Of a DNA stretch of 14,427 bases, positions 6,463 to 13,106 are shown in pieces. Below the pieces are notes generated by a model. It was given only the letters and a program-made list of their open reading frames with translations. It had not been told where the DNA came from and ran no database searches. Position 1 is the stretch's first letter, and every line of letters starts with the position of its first letter. Source of the stretch: an uncultured Christensenella sp. (GTDB lineage Bacteria; Bacillota; Clostridia; Christensenellales; UBA3700). The stretch is taken from the NCBI GenBank assembly GCA_910577795.1, contig CAJTNW010000035.1, positions 1-14,427 on the forward strand. Reading direction: 5' to 3'. A program made the translations under genes and the position numbers.

Positions 6463-6687
6463 ATGCCTGAATTTAATTATCAAATCATTTCTAATATTGG
6501 CTCACTTTCTGAATCTCAAAAGGGGTGGAAGAAAGAACTTAATCTTATTAGTTGGAATGACAAAGAGGCTAAATATGATATTAGAGAGTGGTCACCAGAC
6601 GGAAGTAAAATGGGTAAAGGTGTTACTTTATCTAAAGAAGAAATGATTGCTTTAAAAGAGTTATTAAAAAACTTTGATATAGAGTAA
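6463..6687 (+). CDS. YdbC/PC4-family ssDNA-binding-like protein
   Basis: A small protein (74 aa) matching the bacterial YdbC-type members of the PC4 (transcriptional coactivator p15) family: FNYQIISNIGSLSES, GWKKELNLISWN, KYDIREWSPDGSKMGKG and a final helix SKEEMIALKELLKNF. Proteins of this fold bind single-stranded DNA or RNA as dimers; the cellular role in Firmicutes is poorly defined. The ATG at 6463 is preceded by GGAGG (6453-6457). An in-frame TTG at 6451 overlaps that site and is rejected. It has its own promoter and two downstream terminators, so it is monocistronic. Confidence 0.88.
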   Translation: MPEFNYQIISNIGSLSESQKGWKKELNLISWNDKEAKYDIREWSPDGSKMGKGVTLSKEEMIALKELLKNFDIE

Positions 6688-6710
6688 TTATATGTTTAGT
6701 TTACATATTG

Positions 6711-6750
6711 CAGTACGCAGGTAAAGTTTTGTATTTGCGTATTGTTTTTG
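6711..6750 (+). terminator. First terminator after the YdbC-like gene
   Basis: CAGTACGCA (6711-6719) pairs with TGCGTATTG (6736-6744, one G-T wobble) around a 16-nt loop, followed by TTTTTG. Confidence 0.65.
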
Positions 6751-6770
6751 TTGTTTAATATTAAATAAGT

Positions 6771-6809
6771 TGTTGCTGATTTTTTTGTCAGCAACATTTT
6801 TTATTTTTT
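6771..6809 (+). terminator. Second, strong terminator after the YdbC-like gene
   Basis: TGTTGCTGA (6771-6779) pairs perfectly with TCAGCAACA (6788-6796), followed by TTTTTTATTTTTT. With the hairpin at 6711 it forms a tandem terminator insulating the antiporter gene. Confidence 0.85.
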
Positions 6810-6831
6810 GCTTAAAATACTTGTAATTGGT

Positions 6832-6860
6832 TTGACAATATTAATCAATAAGAGTATAAT
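6832..6860 (+). promoter_or_regulatory. Consensus sigma-A promoter of the antiporter
   Basis: Perfect TTGACA (6832-6837), 17-nt spacer, perfect TATAAT (6855-6860). Transcription would begin near 6867, leaving a leader of about 100 nt that contains a small TAAAACA/TGTTTTA hairpin but no riboswitch I recognise. Confidence 0.9.
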
Positions 6861-6968
6861 GTCATAGGTTTAAAAACTAAAACAATATTATGTTTTAATT
6901 ACTATTTACGTACAATATAAATCTGTTTGTTGTTTAATTATTAATCAATTTCAGAAAGAGAGGTGCCT

Positions 6969-8273
6969 ATGTCCAAAAATTTAATTTGTTCATTTAGTAT
7001 TTTACTTAATACTGAATTTGTAATAACTTTATTTTTGTATTTAGGTGTAATATTGCTGACTACAAAAGTGTTAGGTATTATTTGTCGTAAATTAGGACTA
7101 CCACAAGTAGTTGGTGCACTTATTGCAGGTATGTTTTTAGGGCCAATAACTGGTTTTATTAAAGTTGGCGCAAATGCAGAAATAGATACCGTTTTAAAGG
7201 CTTTGTCACAAATCGGTGTTTTAATGATAATGTTTTCTTCTGGTCTTGATACAAATATTAAGGAAATTAAAAAGAATGGTTTGCCATCTATTGTAATAAC
7301 TTTACTTGGTGTTATTGTACCTTTGGCTTTTGGATTTTTTGTAGGGTGGGGTATAGACAAAAAGTTTGCTCCTCTTACTACTCAAGCAGAAGTTATGCAT
7401 TGTGTATTCTTTGGTATTATGCTTACTGCAACTTCAGTTGGTATTACTGTAGAAGTTTTAAAAGAATTAGGAAAACTAAAGGGCAAAGTAGGTAGTAGTA
7501 TTTTGAGTGCCGCTATACTTGATGATATAATTGGTATTTTAATTTTGTCTGTTGCTATAAGTATGAATGGTAGCGGTAGCGAAGGCAGTGTTAGTGTAAC
7601 AGAAACTGTTGTTAGAGTATTATTATTCTTTGTGTTTGCAATTGGTGCAGGTGTGCTTTGTCATTACCTTATCAAATGGCTATCAAAAAAATTCCCAGTT
7701 ACTAGAAGAATACCAATTTTTGGTTTGGTTATTTGCTTTATTTTTGCGTGGGCATCAGAGGCATTATTTGGTGTTGCAGCAATAACAGGCGCTTTTGTTG
7801 CTGGTGTTGTAATGAGTAATATGAAATCTACTCAATATATTGAAAAGAAGATAGACACTAATTCATATATGTTATTTGGACCTATCTTTTTTGCAAATAT
7901 TGGTATAGGAATGGATTTTTCAACATTCAATTTGGAACTTTTAGGATTCGGTTTTGCTTTTGTAGTATTCGGACTACTTGCTAAAATATTGGGTTGTGGT
8001 GCTGGTGCATTAATGTGCAAGTATTCACTAAAAGATTCTGTAAGAGTAGGCTTTGGTATGATGGCAAGAGGCGAAGTAGTGCTAATAGTTGCAAATAAGG
8101 GTATTAATGCAGGTATTATTGATGCTAAATATATGTTCCCAGTAGTATTACTAATTATTATATCAAGTTTCTTAACTCCAATTTGTTTGAAATTGTTGTA
8201 TAGAAAAGATGATGCAACTCCTTTGGAATTGGATGGTATAGAGCCACCTCCTTACGAAGAGGAAGAAATTTAA
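6969..8273 (+). CDS. CPA2-family cation/proton antiporter
   Basis: A polytopic membrane protein (434 aa) of the monovalent cation:proton antiporter-2 family, likely exchanging Na+ or K+ for protons. It begins with a hydrophobic helix, then the VVGALIAGMFLGP motif and the LSQIGVLMIMFSSGLDTNI segment typical of KefB/GerN/NapA-like carriers. The paired aspartates D185-D186 in AAILDDIIGILIL match the ion-binding pair of electrogenic members. Later motifs are ITGAFVAG and MMARGEVVLIVANKG. It ends in a short acidic tail (GIEPPPYEEEEI) and lacks the TrkA-N domain of Kef channels. The start is ATG 6969 with GAGAGG at 6958-6963; the in-frame GTG at 6963 overlaps that site. GerN-type members act in spore germination, but nothing here proves that role. 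Confidence 0.9.
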   Translation: MSKNLICSFSILLNTEFVITLFLYLGVILLTTKVLGIICRKLGLPQVVGALIAGMFLGPITGFIKVGANAEIDTVLKALSQIGVLMIMFSSGLDTNIKEIKKNGLPSIVITLLGVIVPLAFGFFVGWGIDKKFAPLTTQAEVMHCVFFGIMLTATSVGITVEVLKELGKLKGKVGSSILSAAILDDIIGILILSVAISMNGSGSEGSVSVTETVVRVLLFFVFAIGAGVLCHYLIKWLSKKFPVTRRIPIFGLVICFIFAWASEALFGVAAITGAFVAGVVMSNMKSTQYIEKKIDTNSYMLFGPIFFANIGIGMDFSTFNLELLGFGFAFVVFGLLAKILGCGAGALMCKYSLKDSVRVGFGMMARGEVVLIVANKGINAGIIDAKYMFPVVLLIIISSFLTPICLKLLYRKDDATPLELDGIEPPPYEEEEI

Positions 8274-8290
8274 TTTAAATATAAATATTT

Positions 8291-8327
8291 AAAAGTATCT
8301 ATCTAAATATGATAGGTACTTTTTTTG
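8291..8327 (+). terminator. Terminator after the antiporter gene
   Basis: AAAGTATCTATC (8292-8303) pairs with GATAGGTACTTT (8311-8322, one wobble), loop TAAATAT, T-run 8320-8327. Confidence 0.85.
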
Positions 8328-8519
8328 TTGCAAGCGGAAAATACTCCATTTTATATTAATTTAGTATAAGTTTTTATAACTTTTGATAGTACTTATAGTA
8401 GTTTTTAATATCTATATTTTTTGTATTTTTGTAGTTGGTAAAAATTACAAATTAATAAAATCTTTATATGGAATAGTGCAGGCATTTTATCTAAAGACTA
8501 TTTGTATAAGGAGGATATT

Positions 8520-9587
8520 GTGAATTTAACAAGAAAAAAAATTGTTTTTAGTATAACTCTTATTTTGCTTGCAGTAATTATGGTACTTATACTTGGAAGT
8601 ACTGGTGGTAGTGAACAAGTATTTTTATTGAATATGTCCAGCAATAACAAAAGCGATAATTTATCAAACAGACAAGTTTATTTAGGCGGGCAGCCAATTG
8701 GTGTTGAAATAAAGCCTAATGGATTATTAATAGAAGGTATTTTACCTGTAGTAACAAAAGAAGGTGTAGAGACTCCACTTAGTGAGTGTGATATTAAAAA
8801 AGGCGATTTGCTTAAAAAAATTAATGGAATAGAAGTAAATAATTCTGAAGATATTAACAAGATTATGCAAACTGCTGATGTTAACAACATTCAGTTGTCT
8901 CTTGTAAGAAATGGTAGTTTATTTAATTCTACTGCAAAAGCCGCAAAAGATAGTATTTCTGGCGAATATAAATTAGGTCTTAGTGTTTCAGATGCTACAG
9001 ACGGAATAGGAACATTGACATTTATAGACACTAAAGATGGTAGATATGGTGCGTTAGGTCACCCTATAAGTGAAGTTTATAAAAAAGACGGAACAACTAA
9101 TGTAAGTGGTTTTATTTGTGACGCAAATGTATTTAGTGTATACAAAGGTGAAAAAAATCGCGCGGGTGAACTTGTTGGTAACCTTGTAAAAGAAGTAAAA
9201 CTTGGAACTATTGACACTAATGAGACACAAGGTATTTTTGGAGAATATACAGGGGATACTTCAAGTTTGAAAAAAATAAATGTTGCTTCGCATAAAAATG
9301 TAAAACCCGGTAAGGCACAAATAGTAACATCTGCTTTTACAGGCAAACCAACTTATTATGATATTGAAATTATTAAGGCTTGCAAACAAGAAAAAGATAA
9401 GCCAAAAGGTATTTTGTACAGAGTTACTGACGAACGTTTAATAAAATTATGTGGTGGTATTGTGCAAGGTATGAGCGGTAGTCCTATAGTACAAAAAGGT
9501 AAATTGGTTGGTGCTGTTACTCATGTATTTTTGGCAGATAGCACCAAAGGATATGGAACTTATATAGATTGGATGATAGATAAATAA
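8520..9587 (+). CDS. spoIVB: Stage IV sporulation protein B, S55 serine protease
   Basis: SpoIVB is secreted from the forespore into the intermembrane space, where it signals activation of the pro-sigma-K protease. The protein (355 aa) has an N-terminal membrane anchor (residues 8-26), a PDZ-like region (about 48-135: GGQPIGVEIKPNGLLIEGI, then GDLLKKINGIEV) and a C-terminal S55 peptidase domain. Catalytic candidates are H181 (ALGHPISE) and S319 in GMSGSPIV, followed by the family segment GKLVGAVTHVF. The start is GTG 8520, five nt after AAGGAGG (8508-8514); an in-frame TTG at 8502 lies upstream of that site. Unlike in most spore-formers, the gene is closed by its own terminator (9595-9630), and the spo0A-like gene follows as a separate unit. 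Catalytic motifs appear intact. Confidence 0.95.
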   Translation: MNLTRKKIVFSITLILLAVIMVLILGSTGGSEQVFLLNMSSNNKSDNLSNRQVYLGGQPIGVEIKPNGLLIEGILPVVTKEGVETPLSECDIKKGDLLKKINGIEVNNSEDINKIMQTADVNNIQLSLVRNGSLFNSTAKAAKDSISGEYKLGLSVSDATDGIGTLTFIDTKDGRYGALGHPISEVYKKDGTTNVSGFICDANVFSVYKGEKNRAGELVGNLVKEVKLGTIDTNETQGIFGEYTGDTSSLKKINVASHKNVKPGKAQIVTSAFTGKPTYYDIEIIKACKQEKDKPKGILYRVTDERLIKLCGGIVQGMSGSPIVQKGKLVGAVTHVFLADSTKGYGTYIDWMIDK

Positions 9588-9594
9588 AATAATT

Positions 9595-9630
9595 AAATCT
9601 CTGCAACTTTGTGTTACAGAGATTTTGTTT
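9595..9630 (+). terminator. Terminator after spoIVB
   Basis: AAATCTCTG (9595-9603) pairs with CAGAGATTT (9617-9625), with an inner AAC/GTT extension, then TTGTTT. It separates spoIVB from the Spo0A-like gene. Confidence 0.75.
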
Positions 9631-9681
9631 ATATATTAGACAAAATATTGCATAATTGATAAAAAAATGACAAGGATATTA

Positions 9682-9690
9682 TGTTAAAAT
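9682..9690 (+). promoter_or_regulatory. Extended -10 promoter candidate for the Spo0A-like gene
   Basis: TGTTAAAAT (9682-9690) fits an extended -10 (TGnTATAAT type) with no good -35. It lies inside a 16-mer identical to the one before the YdbC-like gene. Confidence 0.45.
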
Positions 9691-9714
9691 AAATTGAAGT
9701 TAAAAGGGGGCTGT

Positions 9715-10047
9715 ATGGTAGTATACGATTATTTGTTAAAGTATGGATTTAAAGCGAATAATATAGGATTTAATTATTTGGTGGATATAATAACTTTAGG
9801 AATAAAAGGAGAAAATTTAGAGCCTATGTCTAAGGTCGGTTATAAATTGATAGCCGACAAATATGGAAAAAATATTGCAACGGTTGAAAAAGATATACAA
9901 AATAGTATTAGCAATGCTTGGCTTTTTGGTAATAGTGATTTGTTATACCAAACTTTTGGTGCAACTATTTCTGATGTTAAAGGCAAACCTACAAATAAAC
10001 ACTTTATTTACACTATGATAGAAAAAATAAAGTTTGAAAACTTTTAA
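9715..10047 (+). CDS. Free-standing Spo0A C-terminal DNA-binding domain protein
   Basis: A 110-aa protein that matches only the DNA-binding half of Spo0A, the master regulator of sporulation. The family pattern is clear: FNYLVDIITLGI, then YKLIADKYGKNIATVEKDI, NAWLFGN, and GKPTNKHFIYTMIEKIKFE near the end, as in KPTNSEFIAMVADKL of Bacillus. There is no phospho-receiver domain, and the upstream 127 bp cannot encode one. In the recognition helix, residues that are usually SRVERAIRHAIE read ATVEKDIQNSIS, losing three arginines and a histidine, so target preference has probably changed. The start is ATG 9715 after GGGGG (9706-9710); an in-frame TTG at 9694 precedes that site. It sits directly after spoIVB, the place of spo0A in Bacilli and Clostridia. 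It may be a spo0A remnant or a repurposed constitutive regulator. Confidence 0.82.
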   Translation: MVVYDYLLKYGFKANNIGFNYLVDIITLGIKGENLEPMSKVGYKLIADKYGKNIATVEKDIQNSISNAWLFGNSDLLYQTFGATISDVKGKPTNKHFIYTMIEKIKFENF

Positions 10048-10101
10048 AATTAATTGTATTTAGGTATATTATAAATTTTACTAGCATATTGTATTTGTGG
10101 T

Positions 10102-10716
10102 ATGCAAGGTGGTTTTCGTTGTAAAATAGATTATTTAATCGCATGTTTAAAATGCTATATTAAAGAGCATAAAAGGTATTTACTATGCCTTAGTGCAACT
10201 ATTGCTTGTGGTTTGATTTTGGGTATAATAGTTTGCTCCTTGCGAGAGAATGTGACAAGCAAGTATAATTACATTGTACTAATAAGCAATGAACAATTTA
10301 ATTTGTTTGGTACATTTATTAAAATTGTTATACTATCTTTGACTGGTATGATATTATGTTATCTGACAGTATACCATAAGTATTTAGCCTGTCTTCCTTA
10401 CATTGTTTTGTTTTACACAGCATATAGGTTTGGTGGCAGATTAGTAGGTATAATAGTTGCGGATAAGTTTATTGGTTTTATTTGTATTATAACTTATACT
10501 ATACCTCTTTATATTGCAGTAATATTAAGTTTAATTGCAGTTAGTTGTATATGTGCGTACTATAAATCCAATTGTAATGGAACGGGTTTTATTTGCAAAA
10601 ATATAAACAAACAAATAATAAAATATATCCTGTTTGTATGTGCAGTTTATTTGTTGGTGCTTGTTATTTTGTGCATAATAATACCATCTATAGCAAAATT
10701 TATTATTGTAGTATAG
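10102..10716 (+). CDS. Polytopic membrane protein, possibly SpoIIM-like
   Basis: A 204-aa integral membrane protein with about five hydrophobic segments: residues 26-47, 67-90, 93-117, 122-153 and 172-202. The start region EHKRYLLCLSATIACGLILG and the last segment loosely follow SpoIIM, which also has about five membrane spans, is close to this length and has a charged N-terminus ending in EH before the first helix. The location just before a phosphopentomutase-like gene and dacF supports this, since spoIIM lies in that neighbourhood in spore-formers. SpoIIM works with SpoIID and SpoIIP in forespore engulfment. Sequence similarity alone is too weak to be sure. No good Shine-Dalgarno precedes ATG 10102, so the start is uncertain. 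Confidence 0.5.
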   Translation: MQGGFRCKIDYLIACLKCYIKEHKRYLLCLSATIACGLILGIIVCSLRENVTSKYNYIVLISNEQFNLFGTFIKIVILSLTGMILCYLTVYHKYLACLPYIVLFYTAYRFGGRLVGIIVADKFIGFICIITYTIPLYIAVILSLIAVSCICAYYKSNCNGTGFICKNINKQIIKYILFVCAVYLLVLVILCIIIPSIAKFIIVV

Positions 10717-10717
10717 A

Positions 10718-10746
10718 TTGACAAATATATCCTTATATTGTATAAT
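10718..10746 (+). promoter_or_regulatory. Consensus promoter abutting the phosphopentomutase-like gene
   Basis: Perfect TTGACA (10718-10723), 17-nt spacer, perfect TATAAT (10741-10746). The expected start point, about 7 nt on, is the A of the ATG at 10753, so the mRNA should be leaderless or nearly so. No Shine-Dalgarno is present. Confidence 0.85.
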
Positions 10747-10767
10747 CACAATATGAGGATTTTTTTA
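10731..10767 (+). terminator. Terminator-like hairpin overlapping promoter and start codon
   Basis: CCTTATATTGT (10731-10741) pairs with ACAATATGAGG (10748-10758, one T-G wobble) around ATAATC, followed by A and TTTTTTT (10760-10766). It would terminate transcripts from the upstream membrane-protein gene. The same inverted repeat covers the -10 box and could instead be an operator. Confidence 0.65.
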
Positions 10768-11673
10768 TTTGTTATAAACGGTTTGGGTGTAGGTAGTTTG
10801 CCTGATATATATAAATATGAAAAAGAATACCATTGTACTTTGGATGAAATTGAGTGCAATGATTTGTCTACTTTTGTTAAATTGGGTATAAATAAATCTG
10901 CTTTAAAAGATTTGGATAAAAATACAATTGGTTATTGTTTTAGAGGTAGAGGACTTACTGATAATACAAGTTTTGAGAGCGGATTAAACGAAATTTTAGG
11001 TAATATAACTTTTAATGATAGTGCACAAACACAGGAAAATCTTGTAGATATTTTAAAAAAGAAAAATGTAAATGTGATTTTTGCCTCTTCAAGGCAAGAT
11101 AGCATTGCAGATATAATTTATCTTGATGATAAATTGGTGATAGAAAATTGTTGTGATACTGCAAGCAAAGATAACAGTGTAATTATATTGGAACTTAATG
11201 ATTTTGCTAAATATGGCTTGAATGGTGATAAGCAAAATATGCAGGGTGCTATAAAATATATTGACAACTTTTTGGATAATTTTATAAGCAATATTGAATA
11301 CAGAGATATTTTGTTTATTACAGGAAATTTTGGAATTAATCCTACAAAAATCGGTATTACTAGAGAATATAATCCAATTTTCATTTATAATAAACTGGTG
11401 CGTGGTAATAGTAATCTTAAAACTATACAAGGCAATAATTCAATTGCTATGACAATTGTTGATTTGCTTAATATTTATCCAAATAGTCATAGTATTGTTG
11501 ATGATAGTTTAAAGCAAAAGATTAGTGTGGATAATTTGTTTGTTAAACGTGATAGGATAATGAGCGGGATAGGTAAGATTAAGGAATTAAATAGCAAATC
11601 TGTACCAAAGCAAAAAAATAAAAATAACAGTGATAAAAATAAAATTATAAAAGTTAAAATAGTAAAAAAATAA
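10753..11673 (+). CDS. Phosphopentomutase-like pseudoenzyme
   Basis: A 306-aa protein related to phosphopentomutase (DeoB/Drm, alkaline-phosphatase superfamily, about 390 aa), which interconverts ribose-1-P and ribose-5-P. The framework is recognisable: MRIFLFVINGLGVGSLPDIY at the start (family RIFLVVMDSVGIGE.PDA), VNVIFASSRQDSI, DNFISNIEYRDILFITGNFG and GITREYNPIFIYN (family LLLITADHG, DHTREYVPLL). Ligands of the two-metal site are replaced: the first Asp is N9, the later Asp-His pair is N192-F193, and the His before TREY is gone. The DFD..GH motif reads NDF..GL. The middle cap region is about 90 residues shorter, and a lysine-rich tail (about 280-306) is added. Phosphopentomutase activity is therefore unlikely. 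It lies just before dacF, as drm does in spore-formers. The start is ATG 10753. Confidence 0.75.
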   Translation: MRIFLFVINGLGVGSLPDIYKYEKEYHCTLDEIECNDLSTFVKLGINKSALKDLDKNTIGYCFRGRGLTDNTSFESGLNEILGNITFNDSAQTQENLVDILKKKNVNVIFASSRQDSIADIIYLDDKLVIENCCDTASKDNSVIILELNDFAKYGLNGDKQNMQGAIKYIDNFLDNFISNIEYRDILFITGNFGINPTKIGITREYNPIFIYNKLVRGNSNLKTIQGNNSIAMTIVDLLNIYPNSHSIVDDSLKQKISVDNLFVKRDRIMSGIGKIKELNSKSVPKQKNKNNSDKNKIIKVKIVKK

Positions 11674-11756
11674 TTTTTTTATTTAGTTTTAATAGTTTAT
11701 ATTTATTACGTATAACTTCTTTTAATTATCACAAACTACAAGTAAGTAGAGGTGAG

Positions 11757-12893
11757 ATGATGAAGAAGTTTTTTTATTGCTTGATTTTATTAGTTTCTAT
11801 GTGTGCTATTTTTAGTTGCACTGGTATGACTGTAAAAGAACAAGTTATCGGCTCTGACAATTGTTATATGGTTGATTATGATAGTGGCAGAGTATTGTAT
11901 GCAAAAGGCGAAAATGATAAAAAACCTATTGCAAGTATGGTAAAGATTATGACTTTATTGCTTGCTTTTGAAAATGTGGATAATGGTAAATTGGCATTAG
12001 ACCAAAAAGTTACTATCTCACATGAGGCTGCAAAGCAAGTAGGGTCAGAAATGTTTCTTGATGAAGGTGCAGAGTACCCTTTATCAGATTTAATTAAAGG
12101 TATTGTAACAATGAGTGCAAATGACGCATCTGTTGCTGTTGCAGAACTTATTGCTGGTGATGAAATGTCATTTACTAATGTAATGAACAGCAAAGCCAAA
12201 AGCCTTGGAATGAATGATACTTTGTTTGCAAATGCAACAGGTTATCCAACTAAGGAGGAACAGTATTCTACAGCAAAAGATGTAACTTGTATGATGAGGG
12301 AACTTGCAAAGCATAAAGAGTATTATAACTATTCTACAGTTTGGCTAGAAGATTACACTCATCCATCTGGTAGAGTAACTCAAATGGCTAACACAAATAA
12401 ACTTATAAGACATTATAAAGGTTGTGATGGTGGCAAAACAGGTTACACAGATAGTGCTAAATTTTGCCTTGCTGGTACTGCTACAAGAAATGGTATGAGA
12501 GTTGTAGGAAGTGTACTTGGTGCAAATGACTCAAAGGAAAGATTTAGAGCAATGTCAAGTTTGTTTAATTACTCTTTTAACAACTTTAGCAAAGTGGTAC
12601 TTGTCAAATCTGGTTCGCCACTAAGCATAGATGTTAAAGTTAGTGGTGGTAAAAAAGATAAACTAAGTGTAATGGCAAAAACTGATTTAAGTGTGTTGCA
12701 GTCAAAAGGTGAAAATAAGGCTAAGTTGGAATATAGTATTCCTGATAGTATAAAAGCACCTGTAAAATGCGGAGATAAAATTGGTGAAGTTTATGCAGTA
12801 GTGGACGGAAAGAAAGTTGCTGTGTGTGATGTTTTAGCCGCAGAGGAAATTAAAAAAGCAAGTATTTGGGATTATGTAAAAAAAATAATGTAA
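11757..12893 (+). CDS. dacF: D-alanyl-D-alanine carboxypeptidase, DacF type
   Basis: A penicillin-binding protein (378 aa, S11 peptidase) that removes the terminal D-Ala from peptidoglycan stem peptides outside the membrane; DacF controls spore cortex cross-linking in Bacillus. It has a signal peptide (residues 1-20, ending near FSC, an imperfect lipobox). The active-site motifs are S60-M-V-K63, S120-A-N122 and K227-T-G229, correctly ordered and spaced, and a C-terminal beta-rich domain (about 275-365) and an amphipathic end (WDYVKKIM) follow. GAGGTGAG (11749-11756) precedes tandem ATGs at 11757 and 11760. The position after the phosphopentomutase-like gene supports the dacF call. No spoIIA genes follow, unlike in many relatives. 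Confidence 0.9.
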   Translation: MMKKFFYCLILLVSMCAIFSCTGMTVKEQVIGSDNCYMVDYDSGRVLYAKGENDKKPIASMVKIMTLLLAFENVDNGKLALDQKVTISHEAAKQVGSEMFLDEGAEYPLSDLIKGIVTMSANDASVAVAELIAGDEMSFTNVMNSKAKSLGMNDTLFANATGYPTKEEQYSTAKDVTCMMRELAKHKEYYNYSTVWLEDYTHPSGRVTQMANTNKLIRHYKGCDGGKTGYTDSAKFCLAGTATRNGMRVVGSVLGANDSKERFRAMSSLFNYSFNNFSKVVLVKSGSPLSIDVKVSGGKKDKLSVMAKTDLSVLQSKGENKAKLEYSIPDSIKAPVKCGDKIGEVYAVVDGKKVAVCDVLAAEEIKKASIWDYVKKIM

Positions 12894-12906
12894 AGTTTTT
12901 TAACAG

Positions 12907-12940
12907 CAAAAAAAGCAAGTTTTAATACTTGCTTTTTTTG
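12907..12940 (+). terminator. Strong terminator after dacF
   Basis: CAAAAAAAGCAAGT (12907-12920) pairs perfectly with ACTTGCTTTTTTTG (12927-12940), loop TTTAAT. Confidence 0.9.
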
Positions 12941-13040
12941 TTTTATTTAGTAAATATACAAATTAATAGCGATTTTTGAGGGATTTTTGTTGTTTTTATT
13001 GTTGTGACGATTAGTTAATAAAATTAATATTATAAAAATG

Positions 13041-13070
13041 TTTACTTTTTTATAAAGAATATGTTATAAT
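13041..13070 (+). promoter_or_regulatory. Promoter for the FGGY kinase
   Basis: TTTACT (13041-13046), an 18-nt spacer, and a perfect TATAAT (13065-13070) with extended -10 TG (13062-13063). Confidence 0.75.
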
Positions 13071-13106
13071 AATTATAATTAATTAAAATTATACAGGAGA
13101 TAATGT

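Noticed and set aside
6867..6957. Riboswitch in the antiporter leader
   Set aside because: Only a 7-bp A/T hairpin is visible; no conserved riboswitch core was recognised.
6963..6968. GTG start for the antiporter
   Set aside because: It overlaps the GAGAGG ribosome binding site; ATG at 6969 has proper spacing.
8328..8507. Forespore sigma factor promoter before spoIVB
   Set aside because: I found no convincing pair of sigma-F/G-type boxes in this AT-rich stretch.
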